From Oscillospiraceae bacterium (GTDB taxonomy: Bacteria > Bacillota > Clostridia > Oscillospirales > Oscillospiraceae): a stretch of 43,350 nt of DNA. Positions 8,688-16,035 of this stretch are shown one piece after another (positions within the stretch are counted from its first letter, which is position 1; the number at the start of each line of letters is the position of its first letter). Below the pieces are notes generated by a model, which saw only the letters and a program-made list of their open reading frames with translations, searched no databases and was not told the DNA's origin. Position numbers and translations under genes: made by a program. The stretch spans positions 1 to 43,350 of the forward strand of contig CACYXE010000025.1 in NCBI GenBank assembly GCA_902778275.1, given 5' to 3'.

Positions 8688-9503
8688 TCAGAAAAGGCCC
8701 TCGAAATCCTCCCCGGCGGCCTGGGGTGAGATGCCGATCAGCGTATCGCTTTGCGCTGCGCCGTCGATCAGCAGGCGGTCCGGGCGGAACACCGGCAGGA
8801 GACCGCCGCCGCCCAGGGCGCTGTAGGGCAGCAGACGCAGGCGGCCCGACAGCTCCGGGATCCGGGCGGAAAACTCCAGCAGCTCCACCGGCGGAAGAGC
8901 ACCGAACAGCTCCGTATTCTCCCGCAGCAAAGGCCGCAGGGCGTGGGGACAGGCCACCAATACCTGAGCCCCGCTGAGGGGGTCCAGCAGGGAATTGCCG
9001 GTGTCCGCAAGGGCGGTGAAGCGGGTCTCGCGGTCCAGAAAGCCCACTGTGACGCTTACGAGCCGCCTTCCTGCCTTCCGGGCGCGGAAATGAAACAGCA
9101 GGCGCAGGACCCCGTAGCACAGGGCAAAGGCCAGCAGCAGGATCCGACCGGACAGGGGCACATAGCCGCCGCTGCCTCCGGATGCCAGGGAGACGGCCCA
9201 CAGCGCCCCGCCGAAGGCGGCGGCCACAGCCAGCAGCACAGCCGCGCAGCGCAGGGGCTGCCGCTCCGCGCCGAAGGCGATCAGCCCCATCCCAAGCCCT
9301 GCGGCCAGCCGCAGAGGCGGCAGCGACAGGAAGCGCAGGCCGGGCAAATAGACCGCCGCGGCGTATAGCGCGCCCAGCAGCGCCGCTGCCAGGTAGCGCC
9401 GTCGGCGCAGGCAGAGTCCGCAGATGCGGCCGGTGCTCAGGCACAGCAGATAGTCCGCCAGCAGGTTCAAAACGAACAGCGCGTCCAGGTAGATGACTTC
9501 CAT
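8688..9503 (-). CDS. spoIIGA: Sigma-E processing peptidase SpoIIGA
   Basis: This 271-residue protein has about five N-terminal membrane segments (roughly the first 140 residues) and a C-terminal aspartic-protease-like domain with the motif [12 protein letters not shown]. That Asp is the catalytic residue in the family, which is thought to act as a membrane dimer cleaving the pro-sequence of sigma-E when signalled from the forespore. The start [18 protein letters not shown] fits the family N-terminus. It forms the spoIIG operon with sigE. Its promoter (see 9510-9588) would begin transcription close to the ATG, so the mRNA may be leaderless or nearly so. Confidence 0.93.
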   Translation of the reverse strand: MEVIYLDALFVLNLLADYLLCLSTGRICGLCLRRRRYLAAALLGALYAAAVYLPGLRFLSLPPLRLAAGLGMGLIAFGAERQPLRCAAVLLAVAAAFGGALWAVSLASGGSGGYVPLSGRILLLAFALCYGVLRLLFHFRARKAGRRLVSVTVGFLDRETRFTALADTGNSLLDPLSGAQVLVACPHALRPLLRENTELFGALPPVELLEFSARIPELSGRLRLLPYSALGGGGLLPVFRPDRLLIDGAAQSDTLIGISPQAAGEDFEGLF

Positions 9504-9509
9504 GCTCTT

Positions 9510-9588
9510 ATTTTACGCCGGAAGCGGCCGCACAATTTGTCAATTGGGAATTGTCAAAAAGGCAAGGCTGTGGTAAAATCATTCGACA
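9510..9588 (-). promoter_or_regulatory. spoIIG promoter with candidate Spo0A boxes and a 22-bp spacer
   Basis: On the minus strand TTGACA (9543-9538) is followed by TAAAAT (9515-9510) with 22 bases between. The Bacillus subtilis spoIIG promoter has the same unusual 22-bp spacing and needs Spo0A~P. Three sites resemble the 0A box (TGTCGAA or its complement): an exact match on the minus strand at 9588-9582 and near matches, in the TTCGACA orientation, at 9558-9552 and 9544-9538. If transcription starts near 9503, these sit around -83, -53 and -39, close to the layout in B. subtilis. Confidence 0.7.
9551..9579 (+). promoter_or_regulatory. Candidate sigma-A promoter of the EamA transporter gene
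   Basis: TTGTCA (9551-9556), 17-base spacer, TAAAAT (9574-9579) preceded by TGG (extended -10). It overlaps the divergent spoIIG control region, so Spo0A binding could affect both directions. Confidence 0.55.
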
Positions 9589-9634
9589 GAATAAAGGAAA
9601 GGTTCCTATAGGCGGGAAGTCAGGTAGTAGGCAG

Positions 9635-10546
9635 ATGTGGTTTTGGTTCGCGGTGATCGCTCTCTTGTGCTGGAGCGGTTCCGACCTGTTCTCAAAGATC
9701 GGTTGTCAGGATGCGGGCGATAAGTACAGTCACCTGAAGATGGTGATGGCGGTGGGCCTGGTGATGGGCCTGCATGCGTGCTATGAAGTTTTCGCCAACG
9801 GCGTAGAGATCAGCTGGGGCATTCTCCTGACGTATCTGCCGGTCTCCATGCTGTATATCCTGTCCATGGCCATCGGCTACCTGGGACTGCGGTATATCGA
9901 GCTTTCCATTTCATCCCCCATCTGCAACAGCTCCGGCGCTATCGTGGCGATCCTGACCCTGGCTACGGCGGGCATCAGCGAGGATCTGCCCCCGGTGGCC
10001 CTGGTGGCAGTGGCGCTGGTGTGTATCGGCGTGGTGGCCCTGGGCATCGTGGATTCCCGGGAGGATGAGGAGCTGCGCCGTGCGCGGCAGGACGCCTCCA
10101 ACCATCACTATGCCAAGAGCTGGATCGCCATTCTGATCCCGGTGATCTACTGCCTGCTGGACGCGCTGGGCACCTTTGCCGACAGCCGCGTGCTGGAGAC
10201 CCTGGACGAGGATTCCGCCAACGTGGCCTATGAATTGACCTTCCTGATCATGGGCGTGCTGTGCGCAATCTACGTGCTGGGCGTCAAGAAGCAGAAGCTG
10301 CTGCCCCGGCAGGAGGTGCCCAAGTATACCGGCGCCATCTTCGAGACCGCCGGTCAGTTCTTCTACATCTACGCGCTGGCGGATACGGAGCATGTGGCCT
10401 TTGCCGCACCCATCATCTCCTCCTACTGTGTGGCTTCGGTGCTCTGGAGCCGGCTGTTCCTGAAGGAAAAACTGTCCGCAAAGCACTACGCCTGCGTCGC
10501 GCTGGTGATCGTGGGCATCGTGATCATGGGTATTTTGGATATATAA
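9635..10546 (+). CDS. EamA/DMT-family transporter
   Basis: The ATG at 9635 gives a 303-residue membrane protein starting MWFWFAVIALLCWSGSDLFSKIG. About ten hydrophobic segments in two halves fit the drug/metabolite transporter superfamily; a hydrophilic stretch (EDEELRRARQDASNHHYAK) separates the halves. The TTG at 9551 is rejected as a start because it lies inside the -35 element of the promoter. The ribosome site before 9635 is weak. Substrate is unknown. The gene ends 33 bases before pyrH, so read-through into the pyrH operon is likely. Confidence 0.82.
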   Translation: MWFWFAVIALLCWSGSDLFSKIGCQDAGDKYSHLKMVMAVGLVMGLHACYEVFANGVEISWGILLTYLPVSMLYILSMAIGYLGLRYIELSISSPICNSSGAIVAILTLATAGISEDLPPVALVAVALVCIGVVALGIVDSREDEELRRARQDASNHHYAKSWIAILIPVIYCLLDALGTFADSRVLETLDEDSANVAYELTFLIMGVLCAIYVLGVKKQKLLPRQEVPKYTGAIFETAGQFFYIYALADTEHVAFAAPIISSYCVASVLWSRLFLKEKLSAKHYACVALVIVGIVIMGILDI

Positions 10547-10568
10547 GTTTTCAGCTTTTAGTTTTTAG
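10547..10568 (+). repeat. Degenerate heptanucleotide tandem repeat, copy 1
   Basis: Directly after the EamA stop codon lie three tandem 7-base units: GTTTTCA, GCTTTTA and GTTTTTA, followed by G. A four-unit relative occurs at 17126-17154, also directly after a stop codon. Confidence 0.6.
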
Positions 10569-10579
10569 GAGAGACGTCA

Positions 10580-11290
10580 ATGGAACCTGTCTACAAGCGC
10601 GTACTCATCAAAATCAGCGGTGAGGCTCTGGCCGGGGACAAGAAGACCGGCTTTGACTTCGATTTCGTCTCCCGTGTCTGCGAGACGGTGAAGGCCTGCA
10701 CCGCCGCGGGGGCCCAGGTGGGCATCGTCATCGGCGGCGGCAATTTCTGGCGCGGCGTCAAGGACGGCGCCGGGAAGGTGGAGCGGGTCAGCGCGGACCG
10801 GATGGGCATGCTGGCAACAGCCATGAACTGTCTGGCCGTGTGCGACGTGTTCCGTCAGCTGGGCTGTGACGCCCGGGTCATGACCGCCGTGGACATCCAG
10901 GGCGTGGGCGAACGCTACGACACCCGCAGGAGCATCGAGTATCTGGAAAAGGGGAGCGTGGTGCTCTTCGCCTGCGGCACCGGCCAGCCCTTCTTCTCCA
11001 CAGACACGGCGGCGGTGCTCCGCGCGGCGGAGATCCATGCCGACGCGATCCTGCTTGCCAAGAATATCGACGGCGTATACAGCGCCGATCCCCGCACCGA
11101 TCCGACGGCGGTGAAGTTCGACGAGATCAGCTATGACGAGGTGCTGGCCCGGCGTCTGGCGGTCATGGACAGCACGGCCACCAGTCTCGCCATGGACAAC
11201 GACATCCCCGTCATCGTCTTCGCCCTGGCGGAGCCGGAGAATATCACCCGCGTCCTCTGCGGCGAGAAAATCGGAACCACCGTAAAATAA
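10580..11290 (+). CDS. pyrH: Uridylate kinase (UMP kinase)
   Basis: The 236-residue product matches bacterial UMP kinase in length and sequence, with the N-terminal KRVLIKISGEALAG, GIVIGGGNFWRG, and the late motif MDSTATSLAMDNDIPVIVF. It makes UDP from UMP in the cytoplasm and belongs to the amino-acid-kinase fold rather than to the eukaryotic UMP/CMP kinases. A good ribosome site (AGGAGAG) precedes the ATG at 10580. It heads the conserved pyrH-frr-uppS order. Confidence 0.97.
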   Translation: MEPVYKRVLIKISGEALAGDKKTGFDFDFVSRVCETVKACTAAGAQVGIVIGGGNFWRGVKDGAGKVERVSADRMGMLATAMNCLAVCDVFRQLGCDARVMTAVDIQGVGERYDTRRSIEYLEKGSVVLFACGTGQPFFSTDTAAVLRAAEIHADAILLAKNIDGVYSADPRTDPTAVKFDEISYDEVLARRLAVMDSTATSLAMDNDIPVIVFALAEPENITRVLCGEKIGTTVK

Positions 11291-11329
11291 GTACCTGAAT
11301 CATTGAAATACAATACAGGAGGGAATACC

Positions 11330-11881
11330 ATGTCTGATTATCCGGAATTTGAGAACAAAATGAAGAAGACCTGCGAGGCCCTGAGCACCCAGCTGGCCAC
11401 CATCCGCGCAGGCCGCGCCAACGCCGCCGTCCTGGATCAGATCCAGGTGGACTATTACGGCGTGCCCACTCCCATCCAGCAGGTCGCCTCTGTGGCGACG
11501 CCGGATCCCCGCTCTCTGCTGATCCAGCCCTGGGACGGCTCCCTGCTCAAGACCATCGAGAAGGCAATTTTGGCCTCCGAGCTGGGCATCAATCCTCAGA
11601 ACGACGGCCGCGCGATCCGCCTGGTGTTCCCGCCGCTGACGGAGGAGCGCCGTAAGGATCTGGTCAAGCAGACCAAGAAGTACGGCGAGGAGAGCAAGGT
11701 CGCCATCCGCAACATCCGCCGGGACGCCATCGAGAAATTCAAAAAGCAGCAAAAGGCCTCCGACATCACCGAGGACGACTACAAGATCGCCGAGAAGGAC
11801 ATCCAGAAGCTGACCGACGACTATATCAAGGAGATCGACAAGATCACCGACAAGAAGGAAAAAGAACTGACGGAGATATAA
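11330..11881 (+). CDS. frr: Ribosome-recycling factor
   Basis: The 183-residue product has the typical RRF pattern: an N-terminal helix (MSDYPEFENKMKKTCEALSTQLATIRAGRAN), the domain II region with YGVPTPIQQVASV, and a long charged C-terminal helical stretch. It splits post-termination ribosomes together with EF-G. The ATG at 11330 is chosen because GGAGGG lies just upstream; the TTG-type start at 11303 has no site. Its TAA overlaps the ATG of uppS by one base. Confidence 0.97.
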   Translation: MSDYPEFENKMKKTCEALSTQLATIRAGRANAAVLDQIQVDYYGVPTPIQQVASVATPDPRSLLIQPWDGSLLKTIEKAILASELGINPQNDGRAIRLVFPPLTEERRKDLVKQTKKYGEESKVAIRNIRRDAIEKFKKQQKASDITEDDYKIAEKDIQKLTDDYIKEIDKITDKKEKELTEI

Positions 11882-12630
11882 TGGATCAGACAAAGACAAA
11901 CAATACGGCGGGGGAGCGGGAGACGCCCGGACTCCCCCGCCATATTGCCATCATCCTGGATGGCAACGGCCGCTGGGCCAAGCGCCGCGGCCTGCCCCGG
12001 ACGGCGGGCCACGCCGTGGGGGCGGAGAATTTCCGCAAGATCGCCACATACTGTAAGAACATCGGGGTAGACTATCTGACAGTCTACGCCTTTTCCACCG
12101 AGAACTGGAAGCGGCCCGAGGACGAGGTCAAGACCATCATGCGTCTGCTGCGCCGCTATCTGGACGAGGCTATCGACACCATGGAAAAGGACCACATCCG
12201 CATGAAGATCTTCGGCGACGTGGCGGGTCTGTCGCCCGAGCTGCGGGCGCTGGTGGCAAAGACCGATGAGATCTCCAGGCGCTACGAGGGCTTCCAGGCC
12301 AATATCTGCCTCAACTACGGTGGACGGGATGAGATCGTCCAGGCCGCAAAGCGCTACGCGGCCGACCTGGCCGCGGGCAGGGCGGAGGCGGAGCTGACGG
12401 AGGAGGGCTTTGGCTCTTACCTCTATTCCGCCGGGATCCCGGATCCGGATCTGCTGATCCGCCCGGGCGGGGAGCAGCGGATCTCCAACTTCCTGCTGTG
12501 GCAGTGCGCTTACGCGGAGTTTTATTTTACCGACGTGCTCTGGCCGGATTTCGACACTGCGGAGCTGGACAAGGCCATCGCGGTCTATCAGAGCCGGGAC
12601 CGGCGCTACGGCGGGGTGAAGAATCCGTGA
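11881..12630 (+). CDS. uppS: Isoprenyl transferase (undecaprenyl diphosphate synthase)
   Basis: The product of 249 residues carries the cis-prenyltransferase signature HIAIILDGNGRWAKRRGLPR with the essential Asp27, FSTENWKRP, and the C-terminal DLLIRPGGEQRISNFLLWQ block. It makes the C55 lipid carrier for peptidoglycan and other wall polymers by adding isopentenyl units. The pathway upstream (dxr, ispG) is encoded nearby. The start overlaps the frr stop, and its own stop overlaps the next gene by four bases (GTGA). Confidence 0.96.
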   Translation: MDQTKTNNTAGERETPGLPRHIAIILDGNGRWAKRRGLPRTAGHAVGAENFRKIATYCKNIGVDYLTVYAFSTENWKRPEDEVKTIMRLLRRYLDEAIDTMEKDHIRMKIFGDVAGLSPELRALVAKTDEISRRYEGFQANICLNYGGRDEIVQAAKRYAADLAAGRAEAELTEEGFGSYLYSAGIPDPDLLIRPGGEQRISNFLLWQCAYAEFYFTDVLWPDFDTAELDKAIAVYQSRDRRYGGVKNP

Positions 12631-13319
12631 CAGAGATCCAGGAAAAGCTCTTTGCCCTGCAGGACGCGGGCTATCGGGACTTCAACGCAAAGCTCCTGCC
12701 CACGGTGGACAAGGAACGGATCATCGGCGTGCGGACCCCTGCCCTGCGAAAGCTGGCCAGGGAGCTGCTGAAATCCACCGATATCACGGTGTTCATGGCG
12801 GAGCTGCCCCACGCATATTTTGAAGAGGACGGTCTGCATGCGGCCTTTATTGAGGCCATCAAAGATTTTGAGCCCTGCCTTATCCAAGTGGAACGTTTTC
12901 TGCCGTACATCGACAACTGGGCCACCTGTGACTGCCTGAACCCGCCGGTGTTTCGCAAACACCGGGCGGCGCTGCTGCCCCACATCCGCCGCTGGCTGGA
13001 TTCCGGGGAGACCTACACGGTCCGCTTCGGCGTGAGCATGCTCATGAGCCACTTCCTGGACGAGGACTTTGACACGGCGTATCTGGAATGGGTGGCAAAG
13101 CTGCGCTCGGAGGAATACTATGTGAACATGATGATCGCCTGGTATTTCGCCACGGCCCTGGCCAAACAGTATGAGGCGGCCCTGCCCTATATCGAGCAGC
13201 GGCGGCTGGACCGCTGGACCCATAACAAGACCATCCAGAAGGCGGTGGAGAGTTATCGGATCGGCGGCGAGCGGAAAGAATACTTAAAGACCCTGAGAAG
13301 AAAAAACAAAGAAGGATAA
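12627..13319 (+). CDS. DNA alkylation repair protein (AlkD-like HEAT-repeat family)
   Basis: Starting at GTG 12627, which overlaps the uppS stop, the protein has 230 residues made of helical repeats. Family-like segments are GVRTPALRKLARELL, FIEAIKDFEPCLIQVERFLPYIDNWATCD, and RLDRWTHNKTIQKAVESYRI. AlkD-type proteins excise bulky or cationic alkylated bases, though many family members lack a proven activity. Its position between uppS and dxr is where cdsA (CDP-diglyceride synthase) normally sits in Firmicutes. The tight overlap shows it is translated with the operon. The family call is good; the enzymatic role is inferred. Confidence 0.88.
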   Translation: MTEIQEKLFALQDAGYRDFNAKLLPTVDKERIIGVRTPALRKLARELLKSTDITVFMAELPHAYFEEDGLHAAFIEAIKDFEPCLIQVERFLPYIDNWATCDCLNPPVFRKHRAALLPHIRRWLDSGETYTVRFGVSMLMSHFLDEDFDTAYLEWVAKLRSEEYYVNMMIAWYFATALAKQYEAALPYIEQRRLDRWTHNKTIQKAVESYRIGGERKEYLKTLRRKNKEG

Positions 13320-13323
13320 ACAT

Positions 13324-14472
13324 ATGGTGAGATCCATTTCCATTCTGGGCTGCACCGGCTCCATCGGGCGGCAGACCGCCGCGGTGGCGGAGCATACCGG
13401 CATCCGCGTGGCGGCGCTGACCGCCAACCGGCAGATCGACCGGCTGGAGGAGCAGACCCGGAAATTCAGGCCCGAATTCGTGGCCGTCTATGACGAGGCG
13501 GCGGCAAGGCAGTTCAAGCTCGCCGTGGCGGATCTGGACGTGCGCGTGGGCAGCGGCATGGAGGGCCTCATGGAGGCCGCCACGCTGGACAGCGCCGACT
13601 GTGTGGTCACGGCGGTGTCCGGCTCCGTGGGCCTCAAGCCCACCCTGGCCGCCATCGACGCGAGAAAGCGCATCGCCCTGGCCAACAAGGAGACCCTGGT
13701 CTGCGCCGGCGACCTGGTCATGGCCCGGGCCAAGGAGAAGCAGGCGGAGATCGTTCCCGTGGATTCGGAGCATTCGGCCATCTTCCAGTGCCTGACGGGC
13801 AGGGGAGAAGGCGAGCTGTACAAGATCCTCCTGACCGGTTCCGGCGGCCCCTTCCGGGGCAGACGCCGGGAGGAGCTGGAGGACGTGACGCCGGAGCAGG
13901 CGGTGAAGCACCCCAACTGGAGCATGGGCGCCAAGATCTCGGTGGACAGCTCCACGCTGATGAACAAGGGCCTGGAGTTCGTGGAGGCCATGCATCTCTT
14001 CGGCGTGACGCCGGATGACATCACTGTGGTCATCCATCCCCAGAGCGTGATCCACTCCATGGTGGAGCTCATTGACGGCACGGTGATCGCCCAGCTGGGC
14101 GTGCCGGACATGGGCCTGCCCATCCAGCTGGCTCTGACTTATCCGGAGCGCTGCCCCAGCATGTTCGAGCATCTGGATTTCTGGAAGCTGCGGGATCTGA
14201 GCTTTGAAGAGCCGGATCTGGAAAACTTCCCCTGCTTGGCGCTCGCCATGGACTGCGCCCGCCGCGGCGGCACGGCGCCCTGTGTGATGAGCGCGGCCAA
14301 CGAGGTGGCGGTGCATCTGTTTTTGCAGCATAAGCTGGGCTATAACCGGATCTATGACGCGGCGGCCGGCGCTGTGGAAGCCGTGGGTGTGACGGCAGCC
14401 GACGATCTGGACACGATCCTGACGGCGGACGCCGCGGCCAGAGCCTGGGTGCGGGAGAACTTCGGCAATTAA
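13324..14472 (+). CDS. dxr: 1-deoxy-D-xylulose-5-phosphate reductoisomerase
   Basis: The protein has 382 residues and the family pattern from start to end. The NADPH-binding ILGCTGSIGRQT lies at residues 5-16, followed by LANKETLVCAG, the metal-site region VPVDSEHSAIFQ, TGSGGPFRG, the loop WSMGAKISVDSSTLMNKGLE, and C-terminal NEVAVHLFLQ. It catalyses the first committed step of the MEP isoprenoid pathway. GAAGGA upstream of the ATG supports the start, five bases after the AlkD-like gene. Confidence 0.97.
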   Translation: MVRSISILGCTGSIGRQTAAVAEHTGIRVAALTANRQIDRLEEQTRKFRPEFVAVYDEAAARQFKLAVADLDVRVGSGMEGLMEAATLDSADCVVTAVSGSVGLKPTLAAIDARKRIALANKETLVCAGDLVMARAKEKQAEIVPVDSEHSAIFQCLTGRGEGELYKILLTGSGGPFRGRRREELEDVTPEQAVKHPNWSMGAKISVDSSTLMNKGLEFVEAMHLFGVTPDDITVVIHPQSVIHSMVELIDGTVIAQLGVPDMGLPIQLALTYPERCPSMFEHLDFWKLRDLSFEEPDLENFPCLALAMDCARRGGTAPCVMSAANEVAVHLFLQHKLGYNRIYDAAAGAVEAVGVTAADDLDTILTADAAARAWVRENFGN

Positions 14473-14504
14473 AGCCTGACCCCTCGGATGGAGATTTTTC
14501 AGCT

Positions 14505-15563
14505 ATGACCATTTTGTACGTACTTTTTGCCATATTGATTTTCGGCGTGCTCATCGCGGTGCATGAGTTCGGCCACTTCGCCACGGCCAAGGCCTGCGGC
14601 GTGCAGGTGGACGAATTCGCGGTGGGCATGGGCCCGGCCCTGTGGAAGAAGCAAAAGGGGGAGACCCTCTACGCCCTGCGGGTCATCCCCATCGGCGGCT
14701 ACTGCGCCATGGCCGGGGAGGATGAGGCCTCCGAAAACCCCCGGGCCTTCACCAATCAGCCCCCCTGGAAGCGGATCATCATCCTGGTGGCGGGCGCGGC
14801 CATGAACTTTCTGCTGGGCCTGTTGGTGATCCTCTGTCTGTACGCAGGCGCGACGGCCTTCCGGGCCCCGATCCTGTCGGACTTTATGGAGGGCTGCCCC
14901 TATGAGCGCGCGGACGGCCTGCAGCAGGGGGACCGTTTCCATAAGATCGACGGTCACCGGATCTATCAGTATTACGATGTATCCGACTTCCTCAGCCAGG
15001 GCGGCAGCAGCCATGATCTGGTGATGGTCCGCAATGGCCAGAAGGTGAAGCTGGACGATTTCTACATGGTCCCTGTTGAGTATGAGGGCCAGGAGAACAA
15101 GATGTACGGCTTCTACTTCGGCTATGAGGAAGCCACGCTGGGCGTGAAGCTCCGCTATACCTGGGACACGGCCATGGAATTTGGCCGCATGGTATGGATG
15201 GGGCTGCGGCAGCTGGTCACCGGCCAGGTGGGCGTCAAGGACATGTCCGGCCCGGTGGGCATCGTGGATCTGATGGCGGAGACCGGGCAGAACGCCGCCT
15301 CCACAGCGGACGCGGTCTATAACATCCTGTATCTGGGGGCTTTTATCGCCGTGAACCTGGCGATCATGAACCTGCTGCCCATCCCCGCCCTGGACGGCGG
15401 ACGGGTCTTCCTGCTGCTGGTCACCTGGCTGATCGAGAGCATGACCCGCAAAAAGCTCGACCCCAAGTACGAGGGCTACATTCACGGCGCGGGCATGATC
15501 TTGCTGCTTGGCTTGATGGCTGTTGTGATGTTTAACGATGTCATTCGCATTGTGACGGGCTGA
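14505..15563 (+). CDS. rseP: RIP metalloprotease (site-2 protease RseP/RasP family)
   Basis: This 352-residue membrane protease has the zinc motif HEFGH at residues 20-24 inside the first membrane helix and the second conserved motif NLLPIPALDGGR near residue 287. A PDZ-like middle region (about residues 125-190) is short and only loosely conserved. In Bacillus, RasP cuts anti-sigma factors and remnant signal peptides within the membrane. It follows dxr, the usual firmicute order. Here the link to ispG and polC is broken by the inserted T-box transporter operon. Confidence 0.94.
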   Translation: MTILYVLFAILIFGVLIAVHEFGHFATAKACGVQVDEFAVGMGPALWKKQKGETLYALRVIPIGGYCAMAGEDEASENPRAFTNQPPWKRIIILVAGAAMNFLLGLLVILCLYAGATAFRAPILSDFMEGCPYERADGLQQGDRFHKIDGHRIYQYYDVSDFLSQGGSSHDLVMVRNGQKVKLDDFYMVPVEYEGQENKMYGFYFGYEEATLGVKLRYTWDTAMEFGRMVWMGLRQLVTGQVGVKDMSGPVGIVDLMAETGQNAASTADAVYNILYLGAFIAVNLAIMNLLPIPALDGGRVFLLLVTWLIESMTRKKLDPKYEGYIHGAGMILLLGLMAVVMFNDVIRIVTG

Positions 15564-15597
15564 TTTACACAGCATGCATAAAGTGCTTTTTTGCCTC

Positions 15598-15626
15598 TTG
15601 ACAAAATTCGATATTTGTGTTTTACT
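15598..15626 (+). promoter_or_regulatory. Promoter of the T-box operon
   Basis: A perfect TTGACA (15598-15603) is followed after 17 bases by TTTACT (15621-15626). It lies about 15 bases before Stem I of the T-box. Confidence 0.6.
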
Positions 15627-15639
15627 CTGATAAACCGTT

Positions 15640-15916
15640 GAAGAAGAGTGAGTAGCGTTTCTCCCTTCTCATACAGCGAGCCGTGGGCGGTGGGAGCACG
15701 GCGGAGAACAGAAAGGTGAATGGACTTCTGAGGGCGAACGGAAAAGAAAGGGCAGCCTTTCCGAGTATGTGAGACGGAGCGAGGATCTCCGTAATCAAAA
15801 TCCGGCATATGATGGTATGCGTAAAAGTGGGCGCTGGTCACAGCGTCAAGCCGGGTGGCACCGCAGGAATGTTTGTACGTCCTGTCCCAGCATGATTGTT
15901 GGGACAGGATTTTTTC
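15640..15916 (+). ncRNA. T-box leader RNA with a tryptophan (UGG) specifier
   Basis: The region has the full set of T-box marks. Stem I closes with AGAAG (15642-15646) and CTTCT (15725-15729). The AGTGA of the S-turn follows at 15647-15651. The specifier loop reads GGTGAA then TGG (15721-15723), giving codon UGG for tRNA-Trp. The T-box sequence GGGTGGCACCGCAG lies at 15853-15866. A terminator stem with six T residues ends at 15915. Uncharged tRNA-Trp would pair with the specifier and the antiterminator bulge and so allow transcription of the downstream ABC transporter. This leader and the small ORF below occupy most of the gap between rseP and the transporter. Confidence 0.93.
15880..15915 (+). 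terminator. T-box intrinsic terminator
   Basis: A perfect 10-bp stem (15880-15889 with 15900-15909) is followed by T6. It competes with the antiterminator that uses the GGGTGGCACCGC segment. Confidence 0.92.
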
Positions 15917-15931
15917 TTTGGAGGTACCGAT

Positions 15932-16006
15932 ATGAAGCTCTATACCAGACGATGGCGCCGATGGCGGCCGTTATGCAGAGACTGTAAAACCAATCAACAT
16001 CCATAA
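15932..16006 (+). CDS. Candidate Trp-codon leader peptide (24 residues)
   Basis: An ATG at 15932 stands behind a strong ribosome site (GGAGG at 15919-15923) and opens a 24-codon frame ending in TAA at 16004-16006. The peptide begins MKLYT and has two Trp codons three apart in the motif RRWRRW (residues 6-11). It sits between the T-box terminator and the transporter ATG at 16036. A Trp-rich leader peptide behind a Trp T-box is known upstream of the B. subtilis anti-TRAP gene, so a second Trp-sensing step by ribosome stalling is plausible. No classical attenuator stem follows it, so control would have to be translational. It could also be a chance ORF. Confidence 0.5.
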   Translation: MKLYTRRWRRWRPLCRDCKTNQHP

Positions 16007-16035
16007 CATAGATAAAAAAAGAAAGGATATTTACC

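Noticed and set aside
9551-9634. Longer EamA protein starting at TTG 9551
   Set aside because: That start lies inside the -35 hexamer of the gene's own promoter, and the extra residues are not hydrophobic or family-like.
15769-15987. 72-codon plus-strand frame within the T-box region
   Set aside because: It covers the antiterminator, T-box sequence and terminator, all conserved RNA parts, and has no ribosome site.
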